Both the position numbers and the translations under genes were made by a program. The notes under the pieces are model-generated. The model did not search any database and was not told where the DNA came from. It saw only the letters and a list, made by a program, of their open reading frames with translations. Positions 1-14,150 of a stretch of 64,000 nt of DNA are shown here, piece after piece. Numbering within the stretch: the first letter of the stretch is position 1; every line of letters starts with the position of its first letter. The stretch spans positions 30,307,041 to 30,371,040 of the forward strand of contig OY735215.1 in assembly GCA_963457665.1 (NCBI GenBank), written 5' to 3'. Source of the DNA: Thysanoteuthis rhombus (lineage: Eukaryota; Mollusca; Cephalopoda; Oegopsida; Thysanoteuthidae).

Positions 1-244
1 TGATTGAAATACCAGAATTTTACTTGACTTTAGATTGATGTAGAGGAAATATCTAAATTTTCATTTTGCTCACATAATGTGGTTTAGGTTAGTCATAATA
101 CATCAAGATGGAAAACACTGACAGTACAGATGAGGGTATTAATCCAAAAATTAATCTGAGAGTTGATATATATATATATATATCAATGAAAATAAAAAAA
201 AATAAAAGTAAAGTAATCTTCATAGCAAGTGGTAGATAACGAAG

Positions 245-267
245 AAAAAAAAAAAAAAAAAAAAAAA
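245..267. repeat. A23 run
   Basis: Unbroken adenine run on the plus strand (U-run in the MRTO4 transcript). It is followed by gaaaag and no recognisable element. Confidence 0.9.
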
Positions 268-850
268 GAAAAGACATAACTGTATTATTGTGAACCAGGT
301 AATGATGGACGTTTTCTCATTTGTAAAAAAAGATTGGATCAAACAAGTTAGGAGTGTCACTCCTCAAAGCAAGGCAAGTAAGAATATTGCCATCATGCCA
401 CACTGAGAGACGAGACAAAACTCATCCATGGAATAATATTATGAAAGAGGATTATGTGTTCAATGGTGACGAGCCTAAAAGCTGGTAGGGAATGAGAAAG
501 AGATATTTAAGTGACTTGAATAGATGTAGAGGGCATATGTGAACATACAAATGCACAGATGTATGTATGTACGTATACATATAGAGGTATTTGAAAATTT
601 ATGAATACATATCAACATGTGTAAATGTGTGTACCAGTAAATACATGCATGTATATGATCGTAGGCTTAATTATTTATGAGCGTAAAATATAGAAGATTG
701 AATGTATGCCTACAACCCAGACAAACGAGATTAAATGTGCCCAAAAGTAGCTTGTACCATAACACTCGCATCACTATTTTTTTTTTCACAGTACACTAAT
801 GATGATGCAATCTATCATCATCCATATGTTGATCTTTCATAACCTTGCTC

Positions 851-1075
851 ACAAGACAATGAGGCAACTCATCTAGAAAAGGAGTGAGGAGACGTTGTCA
901 TTGATGTTGCCACTACTGCTGCTGCAGTTACCACTGCAGCTTCCAGCATTGATTTTTCATTTGTTGTTGTAGCTAAGTGTAATAAATTACTGGACTATTT
1001 CTCCCAGCATTAGAGTAGTGGTAGCGGCAGTAGCAGCAGGACTGACACTGCCCTTGGTTACTGCAACAGCATCTA
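851..1075. repeat. Cryptic GCT/GTA/GTT trinucleotide-rich patch
   Basis: Interleaved imperfect runs of gct, gca, gtt and agc triplets, for example ctactgctgctgcagtt and ggcagtagcagcaggac. It is less AT-rich than its surroundings. It is not an open coding frame. Similar cryptic triplet patches occur near 31130-31200 and 42820-43010. Probably decayed microsatellite. Confidence 0.5.
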
Positions 1076-1133
1076 ACCCTGGCCAGATGAACATGGTATA
1101 ATAAATGCAATTACTTGAACATATATATGTATC

Positions 1134-1153
1134 CACACACACACACACACACA
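1134..1153. repeat. (CA)n microsatellite
   Basis: Ten CA units at the end of an acatatatatgtatcc stretch. Confidence 0.85.
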
Positions 1154-2427
1154 ATGCAACTGAAAAGAACCCGATATTAACAATTGCTTTGAAGACGAAC
1201 AAAAATCATACTTGAGAGATTTTCATGAAGAAAAACAGCCTATCATATTTGTATAATGCACCTTATTGTAGATAATGCTATCCAGTGAATAGATAATAAT
1301 GTAAGAATGCAATTTCTATTATTTTTATCAGAAAACACAGATCCTCACATAGTGTGATGTTAATGAACCAACAGTTTTACATGAGCAATACAGAAAAAAA
1401 AAATTTCTTTCTAAGGAAAATTATTTGTATCATATAAATTATGTATTATGTATAAAATGTCATGTTAAATATAAAACACACAATTCCTTTAGTAATATTT
1501 TTACTGGAATTATTTACAACACTAGCCATTGTTACTGTCCATAATTTTGAGAAGGGTCAGTGGTATTCTAAGATTTTTTCAGATGATTGTACTCGTTTGT
1601 GCTGTTACATTATATATTTTTTCTTTACCATCAATACATTGTTAGTACACTTGAAGGGGGCCACAGAATAGAATAACCAAAATGTATTAACAGCAAAATC
1701 AAAGCGGAGTTAAATGGTCCGAAAAATTCTTTGAATTAGTTATTGCCATTGTGAAGATTTTTGAGAAGCACAAGGGAGGGGGACATTAATTTCACTTATT
1801 TCAGATAAATCCATATCTTCAAGAATGCATCCACAATATTGAAAATCAATTAGATTTTCATATAAATACAAAGATAACTCTAAAAATCCAACATCAAAAA
1901 CAATTATCAAGCCTTTTTTCAAACAATTGATTTAAGAATTTGCATAAAATATATAACAATTCTGAATAAATTAAGTATTGAAGATTTTTTTTCCTAATTC
2001 ACTTATTTAAATATGTGAAGGTAACAATTGATCATGAAATAATCACATGTGTATAGATGAAAAATTAGCACACAATATACCATAGCTAACTGCATATAAT
2101 TTACATAGAGTAAATTATTCATCTGGCCTGATTTCTAAATTCAGCAACTTTCACTCAAAGCTTCCATCATTTAGCCCTTTTCAAACATTCTCACTTTCTC
2201 ATACAAAGCAAAATAATTTTAAAAAGACAGAATTATTCGTTTATATCTTGGGACAAAAGAAGAGTAATAAGACACCGATGAAGAGTGATGCTAAAATAGC
2301 TACACTAATCAGAATAAATTATGAAAAAAACCGCTGGAATTGCTTTTGTTATCTTCTGATGATTTTATTCAAAACCAGAACCCTCCCCCCAAAAAACAAC
2401 CCCCCCAAGAAACAACAAACAAAGAAG

Positions 2428-2450
2428 GAGAGAGAGAGAGAGAAAAAAAA
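2428..2450. repeat. (GA)n followed by A-run
   Basis: An uninterrupted ga repeat runs directly into A9-10. It lies behind two C7-type runs at 2385-2408. Confidence 0.8.
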
Positions 2451-4346
2451 AATGTCTTATACCAAGTGGTAACTGGAATAGAAATGTTAAAATCAATTGC
2501 ATTTTATGAAATCTTTTGGGAAGAGTTGTTATTAAGACAAATATAGATAAAATATCATTCCTTGGCTGCTTTCAAGTATAAAAATATTTCATCTAATCAG
2601 GCCAATACTAAACCTGTTGCAAAGAATCTTTATCAGAATCAATATATCAAGTTCTTCTAAGAAAAAAAAAACATTTAACAAATTGAAACTTATTGATATA
2701 AACTAGCTGTTTTCTTTAATGAAGAATTAATGAAATAAAAATCAATAAAGGGTTAAAAGAAAAAAAAAAAAAAAGATGAAGACCATCTTTGACTAAAATG
2801 CAGAACTTATTTGAACTTTTACTCTTGACAAGAATGCAGTATTCAAGTGAAAATATAGATTTCAAGAAGAAAAAGAAATCATTGGACCATTCTCATTCTG
2901 CTGGCTAAAACGGGATCTATATTGTGTTCAGCATGTCAACCTTAAATCAGCTTTGTGATTTATCCACCATGAAATAATGCTATGGTAATAAAGCCCATGT
3001 CATTTTATCTCTTCCATTCAAAAAGTTCCAGTTCTATAGTACTTCTCTTTACTGAAATACACTTATCAAAAGGACAAAATTGAATTGAGATATACAAAGA
3101 ATTAAACATGCAACCCAAAATAAACCAAAGTTTTTTGTGCAAGGGAGAAAAGATGTGTTCAAGGCCAAGGCTATTATTAAATGTATTTTTGCACAACATA
3201 TTTTCACCTCTTGATATTTAGTACATTCTACATTGAAGACATTTTTTTAATTTGCCATCTTAAGCAAACCATAACTCATTGAGAAAACAATTACTTTGAG
3301 TAATTAGTCTAAATGTGAAGGAGCATACAGTTACCGGTGCAGAAAATGGAATCAATCGAACAAGTTCAAGCAAAGGCTGAAGCTGTTTACGTTCACTTTG
3401 CACAAATGCCCTTGGGATAAGGATGAATCTATTTATCCATAAACCAATACACATATAGTAGGGCATTTGGAGCCCCTTAGCCTTGTAAGATGGTCCATCT
3501 TGGAGAAGATTACTCTGACAGAAAAAAAAACCCTACAGCTTGGCAGTTGCCATAGCTGGTCACAAACCTGGATAAAGTAGAAGAGTTGGGCATGGGCCTA
3601 GCAACTCCGCCCTATAAAACCTACATGCTACTGAAACCTCAGCAAAGTGGTTGTGGTTTTGGTCCTATGCTACGAAGACACACACACACAAAAAAAGTTT
3701 AGAAGTAGAAAATTCATTCAAACAAGAGGAGTTAATCTACAATACTATATTACTGACCAAAATACATTAGTACACAGTGAAGTATAATAATGTTGGTATG
3801 AAAAGAGACAAACGACTTATATTTGGGTAACTGATTATATGAAAATCAAAGTGCTTGGACAGGTGAGACAATATGTTATAACAAGCACTGCTGGCCAAAA
3901 CAGAGTGTTATTGCAGCCATATACTTAAGCTGATATACCTTAAAATAGTAGGCATGATGTGATTTGGGGAAAAGAAATAAGCCTGAAAGATGTCCATTAG
4001 AAAGCAAGAAATATAAAAGGATATAAATCATTTTTTGTCCAAATCGACTCTTATCCTACAAACCTACATTCCTATAGAAAAGGTTTTCCTAGAAATCTAC
4101 TGCATCAACTATGCTTGTCAATTCTGAACTATTGAGAACAGGAAAATATCACAATGCACATCAAAGTAAATTATTATGCCGACTCTGTAAAAATCAGCTG
4201 CAGCACTAATTATCGATTTAGATAATTTTGATGCACAATGATATTTAAAAAGTTACTGGTATAAACAAAAGAAACAATGAAAATAAATGACAGAAGTCCA
4301 GATAAAAAGGACCACAAATAGTAACAAGCATTCAATAAAACTTTTT

Positions 4347-4359
4347 GGGGGGGGGGGGG
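4347..4359. repeat. G13 homopolymer
   Basis: Thirteen G preceded by T5. On the minus strand this reads C13 then A5, the same C-run/A-run arrangement found at 10430 and 60771. Confidence 0.85.
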
Positions 4360-4945
4360 AGTCTCAATCACATCACCGTACAAACATGAACAGGGCATTC
4401 AATATTTTGCCAAGTAGAATGAGTTTTTTTATTTCATAGAGTAGGTCAACTGATTATAATTGTGAAGTCCTTTTAACTGGACGATTAATTTTTAGATTAA
4501 TAACTTGTTTGAGGAAATGTAAAATGACCTCGTCAACTTATCCTTCTCCAACATCAAATTATACCACATGAATTGTCAAGAGATGTAGATAATTCAACAA
4601 CTCTTTTTCTCAGAGATTTAAGCAATAGTTGAAATACTCAAAACTGATACTATTCAAGATATTCAAGGAAAAAAAAAAACAAAAAAAAACAACTCCCAAG
4701 TTGGCAAATATGTTTTTTGGCTAAATGTTTGGACCAAACAGAGAAGTGACACTTGAAGAAACAGTGAAGAAAGCTGAAGACCATTTTTACAAAGAGCTCT
4801 ACAATATTCAAGGTTTTCTTTCTAAAGATTCAATATACATGTATTGGAAAATGTTTCCTATGTATCAATTTGATGATGAATTTAGAAATTGGTTCAGAAG
4901 ATTGAAAATTAACATTTTATATTAAGTAAAAAGACCTTTGACAAG

Positions 4946-4948
<3 letters not shown>

Positions 4949-4990
<42 letters not shown>
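4949..4990. repeat. (AT)21 microsatellite
   Basis: Perfect alternating AT of 42 bp, self-complementary. Confidence 0.95.
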
Positions 4991-4992
<2 letters not shown>

Positions 4993-7900
4993 CTCCTAGA
5001 GCTTTTTGATTTGTTTCATTTCGCTCAATAAACCATTCCTGCAACAGTAGTGCCAGTCCATCCCACAAGATTTGTATTTCTTCCCTGTAAACATTTGTGT
5101 GATACTATGTTGTGCATTCAATAAGGACATCAGGCTGCATACTTATTGATTCATTCTTGTAAACAAAGAGGTGTTAAAAAGAATTTTTGTCAAGTAAAAA
5201 AGACTTTAGTAAGTGGACAAGACAGTTTCAGAAATAGGTTGTCATCTAAGATACAAATATTAGAATTATATTAGTGGCCAGTGACACAGATTCCACAATT
5301 AGTATTGTGGACACTTCAGTTGCAACTGAATTGCATGGAGTTTATTAGGAGAGTTGAAGCATCTGGACAAGCAACAAAATCTAGTTTTATTCTACATTCA
5401 ATAGAAGCAGCAGCTGAACTGGGCTTTTATTTCCTGACTCTTCAGATTAGGAGACAAACAGCCAGTACCTAATTCATCTACAAAATACTTCCAACTTTTC
5501 ACATCCCTTAGCTATATGAAATGAATGAGAGACCAACAGCACAATTTGAGCCGTTTTAACTGAAGCTCTGCAATCATTTGTAATGGTAAAATAAACAACA
5601 CTAAAATTAGCCAATTTTAATTTGTGGTACTAATGATTGTAACTGAAGGTCTGAAAATGGGAGCAAGAAAATCTATAATGAAATAATCAAGTTTAATATC
5701 TGACAATTTTGCTAACTTTAATTAGTAGTATTAATGGCAAAAATGATTAAGCATTAGAGATTTTCAGTTTCAAAGCTATTTCGCACATTTTGTTTAACAG
5801 AAATGAGATTAAAGTAATTGGAAGCTCTACATTAAACCATCAAATATGTGTCCCTAAAAGTATATTGTAAATCAAATGCAATTAGTATGGTTGAATGTTC
5901 ACCATTCAAGAAAGAATTGTGGGAGAGGCTCAAAGTGTATCAGTGTCTCACAGTGCTGCTTATTCATTTACATACCTTACACAAACCACACACGTGTCTA
6001 CTTATATAATGAGTGATTTTTTTTTCTGTCTGTAACACTAGACTCTTCCACTTGAAATTTACAATTTTGCTGATAAAAATATATCCTGACCACCATTTGA
6101 ACCAATGAACTGTTCCACCGATATTAATTCAGAAGTTTCTTTAAGAAAAAATCTCAAAGAAAGTGAAATAAATCAATGATTTTTTTTTCAAGAAATGAAG
6201 ATGAACAAGTATTTTGAATTCTGTTTCAAGAGATAGGGTCTGATACATTATAAATGAAAATGCTTTGGTAACACATGCAGAAAATGTATTCAAGCTCAGT
6301 TGGCTTATATGATATAAGTTAATAACCATGGCCCTGCTCTGCTTGGAGAAATTAAACATTCTTATGGTAGCAATTGGAAATGGCTAGAGTTGAATGTCAT
6401 TTCTTAATCAAGGATATATCAGGTTTCATACAATCAAAATTTACTGACCACACCCATTATTTCATTAAAATAAGTTCATCTTTGTCCATTATACCCCATC
6501 TGGCTGTATTTCATCAACCAAACAAATCTTCCATCAGCAATATGGTATGAGAGAGAAACAAATAGAGGTTTTTGAAGGTAAAAAGCAGCAGATCAACAGT
6601 TGAGAATGTATTAAGCTCAGTTCTGATTTGATTACAACAGCAGCAGTAGTTCACATTATGGTGGCTCTTCTGTTAAATTGTTTTATTTTACTAGTTTAAT
6701 CCAAGCCCCAAAACTCGTCTTGCAAAAGTCTACGTCCATGAACATCCGGCAAAAATCTTGAATGTATCTCATTTTTTGATGGACTTTTTATATTTCATAT
6801 AAAGCGACCGGTCTTTTCTTTCTTTCTTTTTTTTCTTTCAAACTTGTGAACCCATAATTGACAAGCAGTATCGGCACCCAAAACCATCTAAACCAAAGAC
6901 CTCTGAAGTAAAAGATAATTCACTAAGAGAAATCTAATACGATGTCATGGAAAAATGAAGGTATAAAGGTGTTACAGATTTGTTCAGAAGGATTTAAAAA
7001 AAAAAATGGTAATCTGAAAATTTGAGAATCACCGAGCCAAGTTATAGAAAATTATAAAAATCTTAAAAAAGTTCATTCAATGGCAAATATGAACAAAGTA
7101 AATTGATTGGAGTAGTCCATTGGTGTACTAATAAAATCTACCAGCATTTGGCATCATACCAGATAATATACAGACTGCATATGATTTTCAATGAAAAAAA
7201 AAAACAAAAAAAAAACAACCCCCCCCATAAAACTTGCCTTTTCTCTTTGCATTTCAATCACAGCTTGTTACTGATTAAATGTTTGCCTTCAATATTCACA
7301 GCAGTGCAAACATGACTGTTGTTTTTAAGCTGTCAGATCAAAACTACACTGAAAACCAGAACAGCAAGAATTCTTTCCCTCAAAAGCAAACTCAGACAAA
7401 GGAAGGTGGAAAAAAAAGCAAAGAAAAGCACTGAACAGACATGAAAAAAATTCTATTTTCATTCAGAATGAGCAATATTATATATTGCTCCATAGTTTTT
7501 GATGGGAGCTAAAGAAAATTTACACCATTACAGTTTCTCTGTCTATGTGAAGAGATCAAAGCACTGATGGAAGTATGAATAGCTGTTAGTTTCCATAAAT
7601 TATTCTCAAAAGATAATACATGCAAATTACTGAGTAATAAATTCAATAGTCGAATTTGTAAATTTGAAAAAGGTTTAATATCTATATTCAGAAATGATAT
7701 AATTTTATGCATATCTATAAAACCAACATACACATAGTTAAATGTATAAAGTAATGCAAGCAATCTGCCAAGAACGAGCAAGGTCTTTGCTGGTGTTTGA
7801 AATAAGGAAATGATTACCAATCAGATACTGCTACAAATCACTTTTTTTTACCAATTTACTATATTAAAATGAAGTTATTTATTTTACCATTGAAAACACA

Positions 7901-10429
7901 TGCAAATTGAAGTGCTTTAAATGATTTTTAGCAAATTCAAGAGAAAAATTTCCTGAAACCCACGTGGAGTTTTGCCTTCATCTCCATGATATTGAGATAG
8001 GTTTTGAAATACAAAACATACTGAAAAATTTCTAGTACAATATATGACACAAATTCTGACTGTAGTAAATTGGTAGTGTTTTGTGTTCAGTTAAAGTGAG
8101 TAGTGAAAAAAATTCATTTTTACACTTAAAAAACAAAAAAAAAATCTTGTATACTTTTCCAGCATGCAAGTTTTCATTGATGGCCCTGCATTTGACTTAA
8201 AAGGAACAGAAAGATAATCAAAGTCTTCGATATTGACGTCAAATACTAACATGATAGATTTGCAAAATTCGCATGAAATATAGTTTATGTTTATAATTTA
8301 CCCAATCATTCTTCAGTATGTTGTTAGGACAATAAAACACTTTAAATTAGTACCATTTTATGTCTCTAACTAAGCCAGTACAACAAACGTATAATATTGA
8401 AAATGCTGACACTATCCAATACCCAACAAATTAGAGAACCAAATAATTCTGTATACAAAAGAGCAAATGACCTTGATCTCAAGACACCTCATTTCCAATA
8501 ATGTTGAGTATTAAAAAATTAAAAAAAAAAAATGAGTGTTCTAGTCAGAGGATAGTTCTTACTCTACATCCCCACAAAGAAATAAAACAAAACAACCCAT
8601 CCAAAAAAACCCAGGAATAGTGATGTAATATACATACCTAGCATAAATTAATCACGACAGTCTGTGTGTGTACCATAACTAATTATCTGAAGGGGGAAAA
8701 ATTGTATCTAAAATTATCCAAAAAATACCAGCACAAGATTTGGTCATAGTTGGTCCCAAATGACCCCTTAAAGCACTTGGTGGGAGGGGAAGAAAAAAAG
8801 TACAGTGGTGTACTCATGTACATTTTCAAATCTGTAGCCTACAAAATGTGACCAGGAGCACTCTGAAGCAAAGACAAAGACTCAAAGAGAGAAAAATCTG
8901 TAGCCCACTTGACTGATTGGTCAGGCCTTTTGACTGGGAAGGAGACAATGATTGTTTCTATAGGCTTATTAATGAGTATTCTGGGGGAATTTAGTACTGT
9001 AAGGCCAGACAATGGCAAAAAGTAAAGAACTATAGGGATGAAGAGAGATATAAAGAAGAGAAAATGAGGAAAAGGTATTGTCAGTTTTTAGAAATTAATG
9101 TAAGAGTTATTGAGAGAATAGGTTACTAGACGTAATTTAATCCTTAATATGGAGAAACCTCAATAATCCAAATTTCGTTTGGATAGCACGCTGATCATAA
9201 AGAGAAGCTGTACCATAATCAATTTCAGGACCTTGAAATCTTGATTATAAGTTTCTCTGTACTGAGATTTTCCTTTTTGATGCCCAATATTTCTAAAACC
9301 ATAAGAAAAAAAGAGACTATAGCTTATATTTCCTGAAACGTCTTGCTATATAGAAAAACTATAATTAAAAAGTCTTGTTGACTTGTCTAACACTCCACAC
9401 AGCTCGTTCTGTATTCCACAGTCAATGCTGCAGGGGACAATTTTTCATATTCTGTGAACACTTCTATAAGTACTATATAAGCTCAAAAATGTTGAGGAGG
9501 AAGAAGAACAACAACAACAAAAAAAAACAACAACAAAAATTACCTCAAGTCTAGAACTGAATATCATACATAACACATACATAAACTGAATAAGACTGTT
9601 TTATACATGCCATTGCCTGAATTAAGACTATTTATAGTCAATTGTGACCTTTTCCATGGTACTACATGTATGTACATGTCTAGAGAGCTTAGAGGTAATC
9701 AGAAGTAAATTCTTATTGATGTTTTTACAAGAAACAATGAAATATAATGACAAACCCCGAGTAAACAACTGAGCAGCAATAACTGTGGGAGTATAGGAGA
9801 AGGGGGGGCAGTGCGACACTGTAATAAATATGTTTAGCTTACTGCAAGTGCAGTGTCATCAGAGAGGAAAATTCAGACTTGGAAACTGAATTGTGACATT
9901 GTTCTGAAGACCAGAAGGTTAAAATTCATATCATGGTGTTGGATAACCACAGATGATCTGTGACAAGCGCGTTCCATGACAAAAAGATTAGGAAAGTAAA
10001 GCTTGATATCATTTGTTGAAAGCAAAATTGATTTCTCTAAGTTCATTCATTTTCACAGGATAGTCACCCCCCCAAAAAAACGCATCCTTTTTAAATATCT
10101 TTTCAGTGTAAAAAGTCTAATATTGATAAAAAAAATAAAAAATAAAAAAGCTTGGAAGAAGGAAATGATGATTCGTTTTTTGGTATTTACGGTGCTCTGA
10201 GAGGGATGCAAACTTGTCATTACCTTCTCGACATATTTTTTTCCCTCTCCTGGCTTGATCCGACTTGTATAGTAGAAAGTGGAATAGAGATGACTTGGGG
10301 TGGGATGGTGGTGGTTGAGACAAATTCAAATTGAAGATGCAAAAACCGTTATTCAACTGAATAGGGTAGAAGGAGAGATGATACTGAAAATGAGAGTTGA
10401 TATGTGAAAACATTTCTTCAACAGAAATG

Positions 10430-10473
10430 CCCCCCCCCCCCAAAAAAAAAGAAAAAAAAGAAAAAAAAAAAAA
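10430..10473. repeat. C12-A9 junction and A-rich tail
   Basis: Twelve C followed directly by nine A, then A-rich sequence with single G interruptions. The 161-codon minus-strand frame over 10117-10602 owes its phenylalanine run to this tract and is not a gene. Confidence 0.85.
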
Positions 10474-11089
10474 GAAACAGAAAAAGGGATCATGGAAATC
10501 GTTTGAGCAACTATCTGTAACTATCTTTACAACATTTTGATGAACAAATCTCCACCCTTGTTTATAAGCACACATTTGTAATTTTGATTGAGTGGATTTC
10601 AAGAATCACTTTAGGATGAGTGTTTACTTTAGATAATTAATGCACTATGCTCGAAAACTGCTTGTTTCAAAATTTCCAAAAGATTCAATAAGAACCCGAG
10701 TTGAGTTAAAGTAGGACAAGTGCTGACATTGCTTTTGGTGCAAATGTCTGCTTGTAAAGCAAGATATCAGCAAACAACATCAGCAGTAATCAATAAAACA
10801 CGCAGAGCAAAACAAGAAACAGGAAATGCTGTATTCAATAAACTATCACTGTGCAATACAAAGAATAAACAGTCAAATTTAACATCTTCCGTTGATTCTT
10901 TTAGTGTCATCTTTCATATCCAAATAACTATACCCTAACAGTACTTAAGGTTTTACTATCAAATTTGACTAGTCTCTACCTTCATCCTAATTTTCAGTTG
11001 CTTTTCATCACAACTTTGAATCAAACTAATCCTATGCAAACGATTAAACAGACTTATTGGAAAATGAAGAGCAAGCCCACAGTCAGAAT

Positions 11090-11207
11090 AGGAAGAAAAG
11101 AAAAAAAAGGAGAAAAAAAAGAAAAAAGGAGAAAAAGAAAGAAAAAAGAGAAAAAAAAAAGAAAAAAAAAGAATAAAAAAAGAAAAAGAAAAAAAAAAAA
11201 AAAAAAA
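11090..11207. repeat. Long homopurine tract
   Basis: From 11090 to 11173 every base on the plus strand is A or G. After a single T at 11174 the purine run continues to 11207 and ends in A19. In the MRTO4 transcript this is a pure C/U tract. Such tracts can form intramolecular triplex DNA, and the RNA can bind PTB-like proteins; neither is shown here. Lysine-rich or phenylalanine-rich frames across it are artefacts. Confidence 0.85.
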
Positions 11208-13934
11208 TTCAAAATTAATGATAATGTTGCAATACTTCATCCAAGAATGAAAAATTTGAAATTAATATTGTAGTAATATTGTAGTAATATTGTTGAAATA
11301 AAATAATTTGACAAATTTTGGAAAAAATTTTTGGAGAGTTTTTGTTTGGTCCCCCTATCATAGGTCATGACAAAGTGGCCCTCTGACCAAATACACACCA
11401 ATCTTTGCAAGAGACCACCAAATAAACATAACCATCTCTTCTCTTTGTATAATAAGAGTTTAAAATTTTATTATACAGGTATTACGTAAGAACTAGGTAA
11501 ATTATGAATTATACAGAAAAGACTAGGAATCACAGATTATTTAAATGAAAATTAAAAAGAAACATTACATATATCTAATGGGATAAATCACTTGGAGTTG
11601 TTACACATATAAATAATAAACCATCAATTTCAAGGGCCACAAGTCTCCTTATGATAGAAGTTACCTAAATAAAAGATTAATCTTTATAATTACAAAATTG
11701 AAAATTAATCATTATAATCACCATTTTTTAAACTCCTTTTAAAAAAGGAAAGAAATAGTATTGTTCTATTTTTAATTGAAAAATATACTTTTACTTAATA
11801 ATCAAGTGAATTTCATTTGCAATAGATTTAATCCTCAATTAAATGTATTAAACCTCTATTGATTGAATTGCTTGAACTGGGTTTTAATAATCTCTATTCT
11901 AGGTTTGAAACACTTATAAAACATGAAAACACACATGGACGAATAGTTTTCATGAAAAAAGATCAACTCTTAAAAATACAAATAATACCCAATATTCATT
12001 AGGAGTTAGTCCATAATGTTATAAACTGACCCATAACTTACTTTCTGGCAGTACAATGTTCATTACGTTTCATCTCAAGGAAGGTCACATCGTTAGGATT
12101 CTGACAAGTTATTGATTGTTTGAAAAAAAATTTATTACTAAAACAAGAGTATGTCAATGATGAAATTTAGAGATGTGCCCTCGAGACTACTACTCAATTT
12201 TCTTGGCATAGTCTTATTGGCAGTTATAACTTTTGTAATCCACCTCTTCAAGTCATCACTCAAAATATAATATGCACTGCCACAAAATGTTTACATTAGT
12301 ATACATTCATTTCTTATCAAGCAATGCGGATATATTAGCATTAAATGAGAACAGATTTACTGATTGGTTGATTTTTAAAGTGTACATCACAAATGACATG
12401 CTTGCTCAAAGTGCTAGGGGATAACTTGTGTCAATTATTGGTGCAAGCTGTCTAGCGTGGAATCAATTTTTTCTTCTAGATTCATTCATATTAATAGATG
12501 CTAAAATTTAAACAGAAGAACTGCAGAAGAATAAATTTTGCTCTGATGAAGATGCACAAATCCAAATCATATCTAATTCTAAATGCACATTCAAGTTACA
12601 AAATAGTAGGAGTCTAAAAATGCTCAAATTATCTATTTGTTGAAAGTGATCATCAATCATGGAAAGTAAGGTTGGAAAAACGAGTAGTTGGATGGGGGGG
12701 GGGAGATTTGGGCCCATCTTGTCATTTGGATAGTTTATCCATTCATGAATTATTAAATTATTCTACTGACTGTATTCCCTGGCATTGAGGACTGTTTCCT
12801 TCCACACAAAATAAGTCTAAAAAATTTACACCGGATCCTATAAACGGAAGGTTACTTTATTCACTTTTACAAAAAGTCAAAATTTGGGTGCATCCTTGAT
12901 ACTATGAAATACAGTAACTATTTTTTTTAAAACACTTCATTTAAAAAAAAACAAAAAAAAACATTGATTTATTATTTTTCTTTTATTATATTAATGATGA
13001 AAAAAAAAATTGGATTTAATAAAAGATTGAAAGAAAAAAAAGAAAATAAGATTCCTCTGAATATTGAGCATTTGTAATTATGTAAATAAGATTTTACAGC
13101 TTTGCATACTGAAAAATATGCCACCTTTAAGCTCAGTCAGCAATTGAAATGGTCTTACCAGAATCACAAGAGATACAAACTAGGAAGATGAAATATCTTC
13201 GAAGAGTAGTCGGTGCTCTCCTAGCAAGGGAGAGAGAAATATAAGAGAGAGGTGGGGATATGCATCCTGTCATTAAAAACAAAACTGAATTACCTGAAGA
13301 AAATTTACAACAAGCGACTTTAAAATGTAATCTTACCTTCCAGATAAGATGCTTATAAAGTTAAATAGCAGTGGCTTTGTTAAAAGTTTGGCTTCAATTT
13401 TCAGTTGGTAACATATTTAAAATAGTAATAACTTTAAATAAAACAAACAGTTAAATAAACACTGCACTTCTACAGAGTTCTTTTTTTTTTTATAAAAGAT
13501 GCAACTTGCAAGGATATTTTGATTCCCCTTTTGCTTTTCGAATAGAAATATGGGTTGATTGAAAAGCTGAGAGAAACCACTATTGATGATTTTCACAGCA
13601 GACAAAATAAAAGCCACAGGATAACATGTCTACAGCAGTTCAATAGAAAGTGTTATGGCTGTATTTGCATAGATTTATTGATATAGTTATTAATGCCTTG
13701 AATTGATTTCTAGAGACAGAGGAGCCAAATCTTACTTTGCCTTTTATATTTACAAACTTTATATCAAAAGACTGGAAATATTTTACATTTCAAATCAAGG
13801 TTAGTTTGTAATAACGTTAATTTGTACAAATGGAAAACTGAAGATTCCAGAAATTTGATCATTCTCGAAGAGTAAGAAGAAAGACAGAAAAAGACTTACG
13901 TCTTCATAGTTGAGTAAAAATGCACATCCTTGTA

Positions 13935-14150
13935 CAGTAAACCCTTGGTTTAAGAGACTAATAATGGCGGAAATTGTTGAAGGTCTGTTAAGTCAGATGT
14001 TACTGAAGAAAAGGCATTTTTTTCCCACCCTTAAATTCAAATATCTTAATGCAAAAGTCAGTTTAATACAATATAGAATATAAATTTATTGAATTATAAA
14101 ACAAAACAAGTTGGTAAAGTTCGCAAAAAGAGAGCAAACTTTAGTTGTTA
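13935..14150. mobile_element. pogo/Tigger-like element terminus (MITE relic)
   Basis: The dinucleotide TA is followed by CAGTAAACCCTTGGTTTAAG, then gactaataatggcgg and later gtctgttaagtcagatgtta. This layout is that of pogo/Tigger (Tc1/mariner superfamily) termini: TA target, CAGT start, a CCCT-GGTTA-CC-GACTAATGG-GG type block and a second half-copy of the same motif further in. The opposite terminus was not found, so the right boundary is a guess. No transposase frame is visible, so it is a non-autonomous or truncated copy. Confidence 0.45.

Noticed and set aside
4725..4925. 66-codon plus-strand frame beginning MFGPNREVTLEE
   Set aside because: Looks protein-like at first but has no homologue I recognise and lies between an A-rich block and a microsatellite; most likely chance.
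7509..7820. 103-codon minus-strand frame
   Set aside because: AT-rich composition, no recognisable motif, no supporting splice sites; consistent with chance.
10117..10602. 161-codon minus-strand frame, the longest in the window
   Set aside because: Its length comes from homopolymers (poly-Phe from A-runs, C12 tract). No domain, no splice signals.
10959..11273. Overlapping frames rich in Lys (plus) or Phe (minus)
   Set aside because: Pure translation of a homopurine tract.
13890..13990. Possible downstream MRTO4 exon ending LLNYED before a gtaagtc donor on the minus strand
   Set aside because: The reading does not align with the family segment before its DYEVCKEG block, and the same bases match a pogo/Tigger-type transposon terminus.
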